Origin: an uncultured Lysobacteraceae bacterium
GTDB taxonomy: Bacteria; Pseudomonadota; Gammaproteobacteria; Xanthomonadales; Rhodanobacteraceae
Length of the DNA stretch: 18,947 nt
NCBI GenBank assembly: GCA_946480705.1
Contig: CAMLLF010000007.1
Location: 1 to 18,947 of the forward strand
Direction: 5' to 3'
Part shown: piece after piece, positions 7,793-15,094 of the stretch
Layout: the number at the start of each line of letters is the position of its first letter
How positions within the stretch are numbered: position 1 is the stretch's first letter
Made by a program: the position numbers and the translations under genes
Notes under the pieces: model-generated
What the model saw: only the letters and a program-made list of their open reading frames with translations
What the model was told of the DNA's origin: nothing
The model's database searches: none

Positions 7793-10297
7793 ATGGCGGG
7801 TTCGATCAAGGCGGTAGACAATCCCAGCGCGTTCCACCGCTTCGCCGAACGGCTCATTTTCGGCAACCGGATGATCGTGCTCGTGCTGTTCGCGCTCGTC
7901 ACGGTCGCGATGGGCTGGTTCGCCTCGCAGCTGCGCGTCGACGCGGGCTTCAAGAAGCAGATTCCGCTCGCCCACGAATACATGCAGACCTTTCTCGACT
8001 ACGAGAAGGAGTTCGGCGGCGCCAACCGCATCCTGATCGCGGTCATGGCCAGGAACGGCGACATGTTCAACCAGCCGTTCATGCAGACCATGGAGAAGAT
8101 CACGCAGGACGTGAAGTCGATCGACAACGTCGACGAGGCGCGCATCCGCTCGATCTTCACGCCGAACGTGCGCTTCGTCGAAGTCGTCGAGGACGGCTTC
8201 GCCGGCGGCAACGTGATCCCGCAGGAGTTCACGCCGAACGTCGAGGGCTTCGAATCCACGAGCGAGCAGTTCGCCACGATCAAGGCCAACATCGAGAAGG
8301 CCAACATCGTCGGCCGCCTCGTCGCCAAGGACTTCAGCGGCGCGATGGTGTGGGCCGAACTCGTGCCCGAAGGCGGCGAGGGCCAGGTCAAGCTCGACTA
8401 CCAGAAAGTCGCGAAACAGCTCGAAGACATCCGCGCGAAATACGAGAACGACGCGACCAGCGTCCACATCATCGGCTTCGCGAAGATGGTCGGCGACATC
8501 AGCGACGGCGCGCGATCGGTCATCATCTTCTTCTTCCTGACGATCGCGTTCACCTGGATCCTGCTGTTCCTGTATTCGTCGTCGGCCAAGCTCGCGACGC
8601 TGACGGTGTTCTGCGCGCTCGTCGCCGTGCTCTGGATGCTGGGCGCGCTGCGGCTGCTCGGCTTCGGCATCGATCCGATGAACATGCTGACGCCGTTCCT
8701 GATCTTCGCGATCGCGGTCAGCCACGGCGAGCAGATGATCAACCGCTTCCGCGGCGAGATCTTCTTCGGCGGCCTCGAGGAAGGCACGGTCGAGGAACTG
8801 CGCCAGCGCCGCGGGGTCGACGCGCAGACCGCCGCGCGCCTCGCATTCCGCATGCTGCTCGTGCCGGGCTCGGTCGCGCTGATCGCCGGCTGCATCGGCT
8901 TCGCGACGATCCTGATCATTCCGATCCAGATCATCTACGAGCTTGCGATCACCGCGACCGTCGGCGTCGCGATCACGATCCTGACCGACCTGGTCCTGTT
9001 GCCGGTCATGCTGTCGTACTGCCAGCTGCGCCATCTGGAAAAGAAGCGCGAATACCGTCTGCGCCAGCTCACGCAGTTCGACAAGATCTGGTCGCTGCTC
9101 GCGAAATTCAGCCGCCCCGTGCCGGCCGCGCTGATCATTCTCGTCGGCGTCGCGATCTGGTTCTTCGCCAAGCAGTACGGCCATCAGGTCATGATCGGCG
9201 ACGCCGAGAAGGGCGTGGCCGAACTGCGTCCCGAAGCGCGCTACAACAAGGACGCCGTGCTGATCAGCGAGAAGTTCTCGCTTGGCGTCGACATGCTCAA
9301 CGTGATCGCCGAAGCGCAGCCGTCGGCCTGCACGACGAGCTATCCGGTCATGGAAACCATCGACCGCTTCGCCTGGCACATGCGCAACGTCGAAGGCGTC
9401 GAGCAGGTCATGACGCTGCCGATGGCCGCGAAGATCGTGAATGCAGGCTGGAACGAGGGCAACCTGCGCTGGCGTGCGCTGCCTCGCGATCCCGATACCT
9501 TGCGCATGGCCACGCAGGGCTTCGAGACCGACTCGGGCCTTCTCAACAACGACTGCAGCGCGATGCCGATCATGATGTTCCTCGGCGACCATCGCGCGAC
9601 GACGATCGACCGCGTCGTCGCGGCGGTCAAGGACTTCCGCGAAAGCAACGGCACGTGGTCCGGCGGCAACGTGAATCTCATGAAGCAGCTGACCGACCAG
9701 GCCAATGCCGCGACCGAGAAAGGCGAGACCTTCCACAGCGACCAGGTCAATCTGCGTCTGGCGACCGGCAACGTCGGCGTGCTCGCCGCGATCAACGACA
9801 AGGTGCGCGAAGTCGACGCGGTGATGCTGTACCTGCTCTACGGCGCGGTCTTCGTCATGTGCCTGCTGAGCTTCCGCAATCCGCTCGCCGCGCTCTGCAT
9901 CGTGCTGCCGCTGGTGCTCGTCACGGAACTCGGCCATGCGCTCATGGTGAAGCTCGGCATCGGCCTCAAGGTCAACACGCTGACCGTCGTCGCGCTCGGT
10001 GTCGGTATCGGTGTGGACTATGCGATCTACATCTTTGCGCGCATGCGCGAATCGATGCAGGCCGGTGCGCCGCTGACCGAGGCCTATTTCGGCGCGCTCA
10101 AGACCACCGGCATCGCGATCTTCTACACCGCGCTGACGCTCGCGGTCGGCGTGGCGATGTGGATCTTCTCCGATCTGAAGTTCCAGGCCGACATGGGTCT
10201 GATGCTGACCTTCATGTTCGTCGTGAACATGTTTGCGGCGCTGATCTTCCTGCCGGCGCTGTGCCGGTGGTTGTTGAGACCGTTCGAGAAGACGTGA
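7793..10297 (+). CDS. MMPL/RND-superfamily inner-membrane transporter
   Basis: 834 residues, starting at an ATG preceded by GAGGGGAAG (7782-7790). The topology is the duplicated RND plan: TM1 at ~27-45; a large periplasmic domain to ~240; a cluster of five TMs to ~420; TM7 at ~443-461; a second periplasmic domain; and a final cluster from ~677 to 825. This matches MMPL/hydrophobe-exporter RND proteins. The second half keeps the TM10 proton-relay motif GVGIGVDYAIYIFAR (Asp742-Tyr743). The corresponding TM4 segment of the first half reads AIAVSHGEQMINR, with Ser310-His311 where Asp-Tyr is usual in MmpL-type proteins. Family members move lipids, hopanoids or other hydrophobic molecules using proton flux; this substrate is unknown. 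A long in-frame extension from 7625 overlaps the YCF48 gene and lacks a ribosome-binding site, so it is rejected. Confidence 0.92.
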   Translation: MAGSIKAVDNPSAFHRFAERLIFGNRMIVLVLFALVTVAMGWFASQLRVDAGFKKQIPLAHEYMQTFLDYEKEFGGANRILIAVMARNGDMFNQPFMQTMEKITQDVKSIDNVDEARIRSIFTPNVRFVEVVEDGFAGGNVIPQEFTPNVEGFESTSEQFATIKANIEKANIVGRLVAKDFSGAMVWAELVPEGGEGQVKLDYQKVAKQLEDIRAKYENDATSVHIIGFAKMVGDISDGARSVIIFFFLTIAFTWILLFLYSSSAKLATLTVFCALVAVLWMLGALRLLGFGIDPMNMLTPFLIFAIAVSHGEQMINRFRGEIFFGGLEEGTVEELRQRRGVDAQTAARLAFRMLLVPGSVALIAGCIGFATILIIPIQIIYELAITATVGVAITILTDLVLLPVMLSYCQLRHLEKKREYRLRQLTQFDKIWSLLAKFSRPVPAALIILVGVAIWFFAKQYGHQVMIGDAEKGVAELRPEARYNKDAVLISEKFSLGVDMLNVIAEAQPSACTTSYPVMETIDRFAWHMRNVEGVEQVMTLPMAAKIVNAGWNEGNLRWRALPRDPDTLRMATQGFETDSGLLNNDCSAMPIMMFLGDHRATTIDRVVAAVKDFRESNGTWSGGNVNLMKQLTDQANAATEKGETFHSDQVNLRLATGNVGVLAAINDKVREVDAVMLYLLYGAVFVMCLLSFRNPLAALCIVLPLVLVTELGHALMVKLGIGLKVNTLTVVALGVGIGVDYAIYIFARMRESMQAGAPLTEAYFGALKTTGIAIFYTALTLAVGVAMWIFSDLKFQADMGLMLTFMFVVNMFAALIFLPALCRWLLRPFEKT

Positions 10298-10303
10298 TCG
10301 GCC

Positions 10304-10328
10304 GCGCGCGCGGCAAAGCCGCGCGCGC
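10304..10328. terminator. GC-rich hairpin just after the MMPL gene
   Basis: An 11-base perfect stem (10304-10314 with 10318-10328) around an AAA loop, seven bases after the stop. There is no T run, so this is more likely an RNA-stabilising or factor-assisted stop than a classical intrinsic terminator. Confidence 0.4.
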
Positions 10329-10360
10329 CGACAACCGTGGCAGCAAGGCAGAACGGATAC

Positions 10361-10386
10361 GGCGCAATGCCTTCGGTCATTGCGCC
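10361..10386. terminator. Bidirectional terminator-like hairpin with UUCG tetraloop
   Basis: GGCGCAATG (10361-10369) pairs perfectly with CATTGCGCC (10378-10386). The loop contains C-TTCG-G, a classic stabilising tetraloop. It lies between two converging genes (MMPL on plus, VOC on minus; the VOC stop is 10392-10394), the right place for a shared terminator. No long T run follows on either strand. Confidence 0.5.
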
Positions 10387-10391
10387 TTGCG

Positions 10392-10799
10392 TCATCCGGC
10401 TACGACCGTGTCATAGCCTTCGGCGCTGAACTGGATCAGGCAGAGGCCGTGGCCGAACGGATCGGCGAGGCGCACGATGCGGCCCCACGACGCATCGTCG
10501 ATGTTGCCTTCGACGGTTGCGCCGGCGGCGACGGCGCGCGCGAGCGCCGCGTCGAGATCGTCGACGGCGACGTCCAGATGCACCGGCGTCCAGTGCCGCG
10601 CATAGTCGCGCCGGTGCGCCGCCGCGGCGATCGTTCCGGCGGCTTCCTCGAGCAGATAGATCGTCGCGTTCGCGCCGACGAGTTCGGCGACGCTGCGGTC
10701 GAACAGATAACGCGCGACCTGCAGATCGAGCGCCGCGCAGTAGAACGCGCAGCCGCTCGCGAGGTCGGGTACGTCGATGTCGACGATGATGCGAGCCAT
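10392..10799 (-). CDS. VOC-superfamily (glyoxalase/bleomycin-resistance-like) protein
   Basis: 135 residues. One VOC module with both halves of the beta-alpha-beta-beta-beta fold: 'DIDVPDLASGCAFYCAALDL' at residues 7-26, 'PVHLDVAVDDLDAALARAVAAGA' near 72-94, and 'LADPFGHGLCLIQF' close to the C-terminus. 'DPFGH' is the common VOC ending. The paired metal-ligand pattern cannot be assigned reliably, so whether it is an isomerase, dioxygenase or binding protein is open. The ATG complementary to 10797-10799 is preferred because GGGAG lies about seven bases upstream and the VOC fold starts at once; a ten-residue extension to 10829 lacks such support. It is transcribed divergently from the DUF1697 gene across a 119-base gap. 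Confidence 0.8.
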   Translation of the reverse strand: MARIIVDIDVPDLASGCAFYCAALDLQVARYLFDRSVAELVGANATIYLLEEAAGTIAAAAHRRDYARHWTPVHLDVAVDDLDAALARAVAAGATVEGNIDDASWGRIVRLADPFGHGLCLIQFSAEGYDTVVAG

Positions 10800-10918
10800 G
10801 GCGTGCTCCCTGCGAAGTCGGGGCAACACTAGCCGCGACGACGTAAAGACCGGGTGCTTGCGCGTTCGCGCGCGCGTTGCGACGCTCGTGTCTCGCCCAC
10901 ACCGACGAGGCCGTCGAC

Positions 10919-11452
10919 GTGAAATTCGCCGTGTTCCTGCGCAACGTGAATCTCGGCCGGCCGCGCTGTCCGACCAAGATGCAGTTCGAGCAGGCCTTCG
11001 AGGCCGCCGGAGCCACCGAGGCCGCCTCGTTCCTCGTCAACGGCACGCTCGTGTTCGCCGCGCCGGCGCCGCGCGCGAATGCCGTGCTGAAACAGGCGCT
11101 GGCCTCATTGCACGAGACCTGCGGCCTCGTCGAGCCCGCCTTCCTGCGCCGCGTCGACGCGCTCGCGCGGCTCGTCGACGCCGACCCGTTCGTCGCCGTC
11201 GACCGCAACGCGGTCTACGAATGTGCGGTGACCTTCCTGTCTCCGCGCGTGACGCTGCCGGCGCTGCCGTTCGGATCGAGCCGCGGCGACGTCGAGGTGC
11301 TGTCCACCAACGGCAGCGAGGCGTTCAGCACCTGCCTGAAGCTCGGCAGCAGCCCCGGCAGTCCGAATGCGCTGCTCGAAAAAGCCGGCGGCGCACCGGC
11401 GACGACGCGCGCCTGGAATACCATAGTGCGCCTCGTCGCCCGCTTCGCCTGA
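10919..11452 (+). CDS. DUF1697 family protein
   Basis: 177 residues. The opening 'KFAVFLRNVNLGRPRCPTKMQFEQAFEAAGATEAASFLVNGTLVF' corresponds to the DUF1697 start 'LLRGINVGG...M..L...l..lG...v.tyi.SGNvvF', with Gly-Ile replaced by Asn-Val and the 'SGN' turn read as 'VNG'. The tail 'TRAWNTIVRLV' matches the family ending 'TtRNWnTv.kL'. Biochemical function of the family is unknown. The GTG start at 10919 has GAGG (10907-10910) eight bases upstream and puts the conserved first strand at residue 2. A TTG at 10877 in the same frame adds 14 residues that do not look conserved. The next gene, GFA, follows after 25 bases, so a small operon is likely. Confidence 0.75.
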   Translation: MKFAVFLRNVNLGRPRCPTKMQFEQAFEAAGATEAASFLVNGTLVFAAPAPRANAVLKQALASLHETCGLVEPAFLRRVDALARLVDADPFVAVDRNAVYECAVTFLSPRVTLPALPFGSSRGDVEVLSTNGSEAFSTCLKLGSSPGSPNALLEKAGGAPATTRAWNTIVRLVARFA

Positions 11453-11477
11453 GCGACATTCCCGACCGGAGCAACCC

Positions 11478-11825
11478 ATGAACTACAGCGGAAGTTGTCA
11501 TTGCGGCAATGTGAAATTCGAGGCCGAAGGCGCGATCGACGGCGCGATGGCCTGCAACTGCTCGATGTGCCGGCGGCGCGGCTCGCTGCTCTGGTTTCTG
11601 CCGCGCGACGCGGTCACGCTGCAGACGGACGAATCGGACCTCGCGACCTATACCTTCAATCACCACGTGATCAAGCATCGCTTCTGCCCGAACTGCGGCA
11701 TCCATGTCTTCGGCGAAGGCACCGATCCGAAGGGCAATCGCATCGCCGCGGTCAACATCAGGTGCCTCGACGGCGTGGATCTCGATGCCGTTCCGGTGCA
11801 GCACTACGACGGCCGCTCGCTCTGA
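11478..11825 (+). CDS. GFA/CENP-V-fold zinc protein (glutathione-dependent formaldehyde-activating enzyme-like)
   Basis: 115 residues. The zinc-ligand pattern of the GFA family is complete: C7-x-C9 in SCHCG, C26-x-C28-x2-C31 in ACNCSMC, and C70-x2-C73 in FCPNCGIHVF. The aromatic/basic segment after the second cluster (RRRGSLLWF) is also typical. Founding members help form S-hydroxymethylglutathione, but most short homologues have no proven activity, so the enzyme name should not be carried over. GGAG (11468-11471) sits six bases before the ATG. It follows DUF1697 by 25 bases on the same strand. Confidence 0.88.
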   Translation: MNYSGSCHCGNVKFEAEGAIDGAMACNCSMCRRRGSLLWFLPRDAVTLQTDESDLATYTFNHHVIKHRFCPNCGIHVFGEGTDPKGNRIAAVNIRCLDGVDLDAVPVQHYDGRSL

Positions 11826-11928
11826 GCCAAACCGGAAAGCCGGCCTTCAGCCGGGCGCCCATAGTCTGCGCCGGCAGTCCGTTCCAGCGCCGCGGGTCGA
11901 CTACCCGTATCTCCCGGGGAGAATTCCG

Positions 11929-12198
11929 ATGCGTTGCCTGATCCTCGCTGCCGGCCTGCTCGCGGCCGGCGCGTCCCTCGCCGCCGATACTTACCGCAGC
12001 GGCACCCGTGTCATCAGCGTCGGCGACAGCGCGACGAAGCTGAACCAGATCATCGGCGCGCCGTCGTTCAAGGAGCCGATCGAGAGCAGGCAGGGCGGCT
12101 ATGTCGGCGAGCGCTGGCAGTATGCGCTGGACGGCAAGACCGTCACGTTCGAGATCCGCAACGGCAACATCTCGGCGATCGACGAACAGCGCGACTGA
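11929..12198 (+). CDS. Small exported DUF2845-like protein without the usual cysteines
   Basis: 89 residues. A short signal peptide (MRCLILAAGLLAAGASLA) is probably cut at residue 18 or 19 before DTYRSG. The mature part 'TYRSGTRVISVGDSATKLNQIIGAPSFKE' resembles the DUF2845 pattern 'fRCG.rlVs.GDs...v..kCGeP..re', and 'WQYALDGKTVTFEIRNGNISAI' resembles its C-terminal half. Both family cysteines are replaced here (Ser in RSG, Ile in IIG). GGGGAGA (11916-11922), seven bases upstream, decides the ATG. An in-frame extension from 11704 overlaps the GFA gene and is rejected. The function is unknown; the family is small, periplasmic and probably a fold module. Confidence 0.7.
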   Translation: MRCLILAAGLLAAGASLAADTYRSGTRVISVGDSATKLNQIIGAPSFKEPIESRQGGYVGERWQYALDGKTVTFEIRNGNISAIDEQRD

Positions 12199-12359
12199 CA
12201 CGTCGGTCGGGCTGACCCGCAGGCGAAGCGTTACATCGAGTTTTTCGCCGCGCCGATCGCGGGTCGAACGGATGCCGTTGCGTCGTCGCATGCGCGAGTT
12301 CGCCCGCCGAAAACCCCGCCATTCCTTTGTCACGCGGTCTCGCTGCGGCGGCACCTCGG
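12199..12359. other. Non-coding stretch after the DUF2845-like gene
   Basis: I see no gene here. The reading frames crossing it are Arg-rich and lack ribosome-binding sites. It contains a few short dyads but no clear terminator. It leads directly into the palindrome at 12361-12388 and may be part of one dispersed non-coding element; a copy-number check against the genome is needed to tell. Confidence 0.35.
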
Positions 12360-12360
12360 T

Positions 12361-12388
12361 GTTGGGCTTCGCTGCGCTCAGCGCCAAC
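12361..12388. repeat. Dispersed-palindrome-like element (GTTGGGCTTCGC... type)
   Basis: GTTGG-GCT (12361-12368) pairs with AGC-G-CCAAC (12380-12388) with one bulged base; the loop is TCGCTGCGCTC. The layout 'GTTGGG-cttcgctgcgctcagc-CCAAC', followed by CTGCG, resembles a palindromic intergenic motif that I recall as common in GC-rich gammaproteobacterial genomes. I found only one copy in this window, so calling it a repeat rests on resemblance, not on copies seen. Confidence 0.4.
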
Positions 12389-12399
12389 CTGCGGTCTGG

Positions 12400-12602
12400 T
12401 CACCGCTCCACGAGCGCTAGCGCGAAGCGGCTCGCGCAGGCCGCGTGTTGCCGCACGTCGAGCGCGATGCCGTCGAGTTCGAGCCGTCGCAGTTTCGGCA
12501 GCCGGGTCAGCAGCGGCAGCAGGGCGTCCGGATCGAATTCGCGAGTTCGGCCAGCGCCGCCGGATCGGGTATCCCTTCGAATGCGATGCCGTTCGCTTCC
12601 AT
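12400..12602 (-). pseudogene. Broken leucine-rich small gene downstream of the DUF962 gene
   Basis: Two overlapping minus-strand fragments have good codon use but lie in different frames. The first starts at the ATG complementary to 12600-12602 (MEANGIAFEGIPDPAALAEL...) and soon hits a stop. The second reads FDPDALLPLLTRLPKLRRLE and runs on to a TGA at 12400-12402. A one-base correction near 12515-12530 would join them into about 65 residues. The repeated 'L..L..L..L.L.G' pattern looks like a leucine-rich-repeat end. It could be a decayed remnant or a sequencing error. There is no clear ribosome-binding site. It lies 14 bases past the DUF962 stop, on the same strand. Confidence 0.4.
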
Positions 12603-12616
12603 GCGCGGCAGCAGGA

Positions 12617-13114
12617 TCAGTAGGAAATGCCGGCCCTGCGCAGCAGCTTCGCGACGATCCAGGCCGGTCCTATCAGCAGGTAGGCCAGATCTGTCAGGAA
12701 CGACGGCCGCTTGCCTTCGATGTGATGGCCGATGAACTGGGCGATCCAGGCGGCGACGAACACGCCGATCGCGAGGTAGAGCAGGTTGGCTGGACCGAGC
12801 TGCCGGTACAGAAGTTCGGTGATCGCGCCGAGCACGACGAACACGGCGAACATCGCGAGCCCGAGCGTGCGCGACAGGCGCAGATAGAACGCGAGCGCGA
12901 AGAACATCGCGACGCCGGCCCAGAGCCCGGCGCGGCCGAGCAGCGAGGGCACCGGCACGACCCAGAGCGCGGCGATCACGGTCCACAGGATGGCCGGCAC
13001 GCAGATCCAGTGGATCAGCACGTTGGTCGGATTGCGGTGATCTTCGGCGTAGTTGCCGAGCCAGCGATCGACCTCGCGGCGCGGGTCGGAATCGGTGTGG
13101 ACCGTGGCGTTCAT
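12617..13114 (-). CDS. DUF962/Mpo1-like membrane protein
   Basis: 165 residues. Family landmarks are 'EVDRWLGNYAEDHRNPTNVLIHWICVP' near residues 14-40 (the 'H.n..N..iH.igvP' block) and 'WIAQFIGHHIEGKRPSFL' near 128-145 (the 'Q.iGH...E.r.Pal' block). About four hydrophobic segments lie between and after them. The yeast relative Mpo1 is an Fe(II)-dependent dioxygenase in 2-hydroxy-fatty-acid alpha-oxidation, using conserved histidines; His in both blocks is kept here. Bacterial function is not established. The ATG complementary to 13112-13114 has GGGAG about six bases upstream; a 12-residue extension is unsupported. It lies 70 bases after the metallo-beta-lactamase-fold gene on the same strand and may share its transcript. 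Confidence 0.85.
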   Translation of the reverse strand: MNATVHTDSDPRREVDRWLGNYAEDHRNPTNVLIHWICVPAILWTVIAALWVVPVPSLLGRAGLWAGVAMFFALAFYLRLSRTLGLAMFAVFVVLGAITELLYRQLGPANLLYLAIGVFVAAWIAQFIGHHIEGKRPSFLTDLAYLLIGPAWIVAKLLRRAGISY

Positions 13115-13184
13115 CGAGCACTCCCGCAGGCTGGCGAGGGGACTGCGCAAGCTTAGCGCGATCCCGTGCGCGCACGCACGCCGC

Positions 13185-13952
13185 TCAGGCGAACACGGCG
13201 TCGTGCTCGTCGATGAGGTCGATGCCGCAGGCGAGGTTTTCGACCCAGTCGAGGAAGCGGCCTATCGTGACCGGGTCGGCGAACGGCAGGCCGTGCTGCG
13301 GCACGATCATGCTCGGCGCGAGCGCGCGGATGCGCCGCGCCCAGAGCCGGCAGACCTTGTTCGACGCCATGTAGCGCCGGTGGAACGCCGCCATGGTCGG
13401 CACGTGCGCGTCGAAGTCGGTGACCGGGCGGTATTCGGCGTCGACCATCGACGCGCCCATGTCGCCGGAAAACAGGATGCGGCTGACCGGGTCGAAAAAG
13501 TGGAAATTGCCGACGCTGTGCAGAAAGTGCGCGGGCAGCGCGCGGATGTGCGAGCTGCCGAACGGAATGTCGGCGCCGTGGTCGGGCAGCAGCAGGTAGC
13601 GGTCCGCGCCCGAGTCCTTCTGGTAGTGCGGCACGGCATGCGGGATGAAGCGGCCCCAGAGCCGCGAGCAGACCACGGTCGCGGGCGTGTACAGCAGCCA
13701 GCGGTCGACCGAGCCGATGATGTCCGGGTCCTGATGCGAGGCCAGCACGTAGGTCAGCTCGCGCAGTGGCACGTAGCGCGACACCGCGAGACTCAGCGGC
13801 GTGTAGACCAGCGCGCCGCCCGGATCGATCAGCGCCGAGTTCGTGCCGCGGAGGATGAGGAACTGATTGGCCTGCACGCCGTCGTCGCCGCGGACCAGGT
13901 CGTGGAACGCGATGACGGCGTGATTGTCTTTGCGGAACAGCTCGGTGGGCAT
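13185..13952 (-). CDS. Metallo-beta-lactamase-fold, oxygen-binding di-iron (ODP-like) protein
   Basis: 255 residues. The fold is that of the di-iron domain of flavodiiron proteins without the flavodoxin part: 'NQFLILRGTNSALIDPGG' (29-46), 'LASHQDPDIIGS' (70-81), 'PAHFLHSVGNFHFFDP' (140-155), 'ILFSGDMGAS' (159-168) and 'IVPQHG' (216-221). Likely iron ligands are His73, Asp75, Asp77, His145, Asp164 and His220. The HxDxD pattern differs from the usual HxHxDH of hydrolases and resembles the HxExD of O2/NO-reducing flavodiiron enzymes. A role in binding or sensing O2 or NO is plausible. The ATG has no visible Shine-Dalgarno site. An FNR-type box lies about 64 bases upstream and points to low-oxygen or NO control. 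Confidence 0.8.
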   Translation of the reverse strand: MPTELFRKDNHAVIAFHDLVRGDDGVQANQFLILRGTNSALIDPGGALVYTPLSLAVSRYVPLRELTYVLASHQDPDIIGSVDRWLLYTPATVVCSRLWGRFIPHAVPHYQKDSGADRYLLLPDHGADIPFGSSHIRALPAHFLHSVGNFHFFDPVSRILFSGDMGASMVDAEYRPVTDFDAHVPTMAAFHRRYMASNKVCRLWARRIRALAPSMIVPQHGLPFADPVTIGRFLDWVENLACGIDLIDEHDAVFA

Positions 13953-13981
13953 GGAAGGCGGCCGAAGGGGCGATGCCTTGC

Positions 13982-13987
13982 AGCGTA
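13982..13987 (-). promoter_or_regulatory. Weak -10 element positioned for FNR-type activation
   Basis: On the minus strand this reads TACGCT (three of six consensus). With a start near 13975 it would sit at -7 to -12 and place the centre of the FNR-type box at about -41.5. It is weak alone, as expected of an activator-dependent promoter. Confidence 0.3.
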
Positions 13988-14009
13988 GGCGCCGGCGGGG
14001 CGGCGCTTT

Positions 14010-14023
14010 TTGACCTGGGTCAA
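14010..14023. promoter_or_regulatory. FNR/ANR/DNR-type operator upstream of the di-iron MBL gene
   Basis: TTGAC-CTGG-GTCAA is a perfect dyad with the 5-4-5 spacing of CRP/FNR-family boxes. It differs from the TTGAT-N4-ATCAA consensus only at the innermost base of each arm, as in many ANR/DNR/NNR sites. It lies in the 169-base gap before the di-iron MBL gene; purC also points away from it, so the MBL gene (and perhaps DUF962) is the only sensible target. Confidence 0.6.
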
Positions 14024-14121
14024 TCGGGGTGCATCGCTCCGTCTCCCCCAAGCGGGCCTGGAGGCGCGGGCTGAAGCGTCGCACTTCCGATTCCCGACTC
14101 CCCATTTTCCCCCGCGATCGA

Positions 14122-15018
<897 letters not shown>

Positions 15019-15042
15019 AGCCGGGCTCCGCGGAAAACGCGC

Positions 15043-15068
15043 ATTGTAGCGGGCGGCCCGGCTAGAAT
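15043..15068. promoter_or_regulatory. Divergent promoter region of purC and the cytochrome c gene
   Basis: On the minus strand TACAAT (15048-15043, five of six consensus) lies 24 bases before the purC GTG, a good -10. On the plus strand TAGAAT (15063-15068, five of six) lies 26 bases before the cytochrome ATG. No good -35 is visible for either, so both may rely on extended -10 contacts. The two elements are only 14 bases apart, so polymerase could not occupy both at once. Confidence 0.45.
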
Positions 15069-15094
15069 CGCGCCGTTTCCGCCGCGGTATCGCC

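Noticed and set aside
7256..9937. An 893-codon minus-strand frame
   Set aside because: Antisense shadow of the MMPL gene, with the same low-information Asp/Arg/His-rich composition.
11758..12387. 209-codon minus-strand frame across the DUF2845-like gene
   Set aside because: No ribosome-binding site, Arg-rich, and overlaps two well-supported plus-strand genes.
13165..13176. Palindrome CGTGCGCGCACG between the MBL and DUF962 genes
   Set aside because: Alternating purine-pyrimidine GC palindromes are expected by chance here; no T run or other signal supports a terminator.
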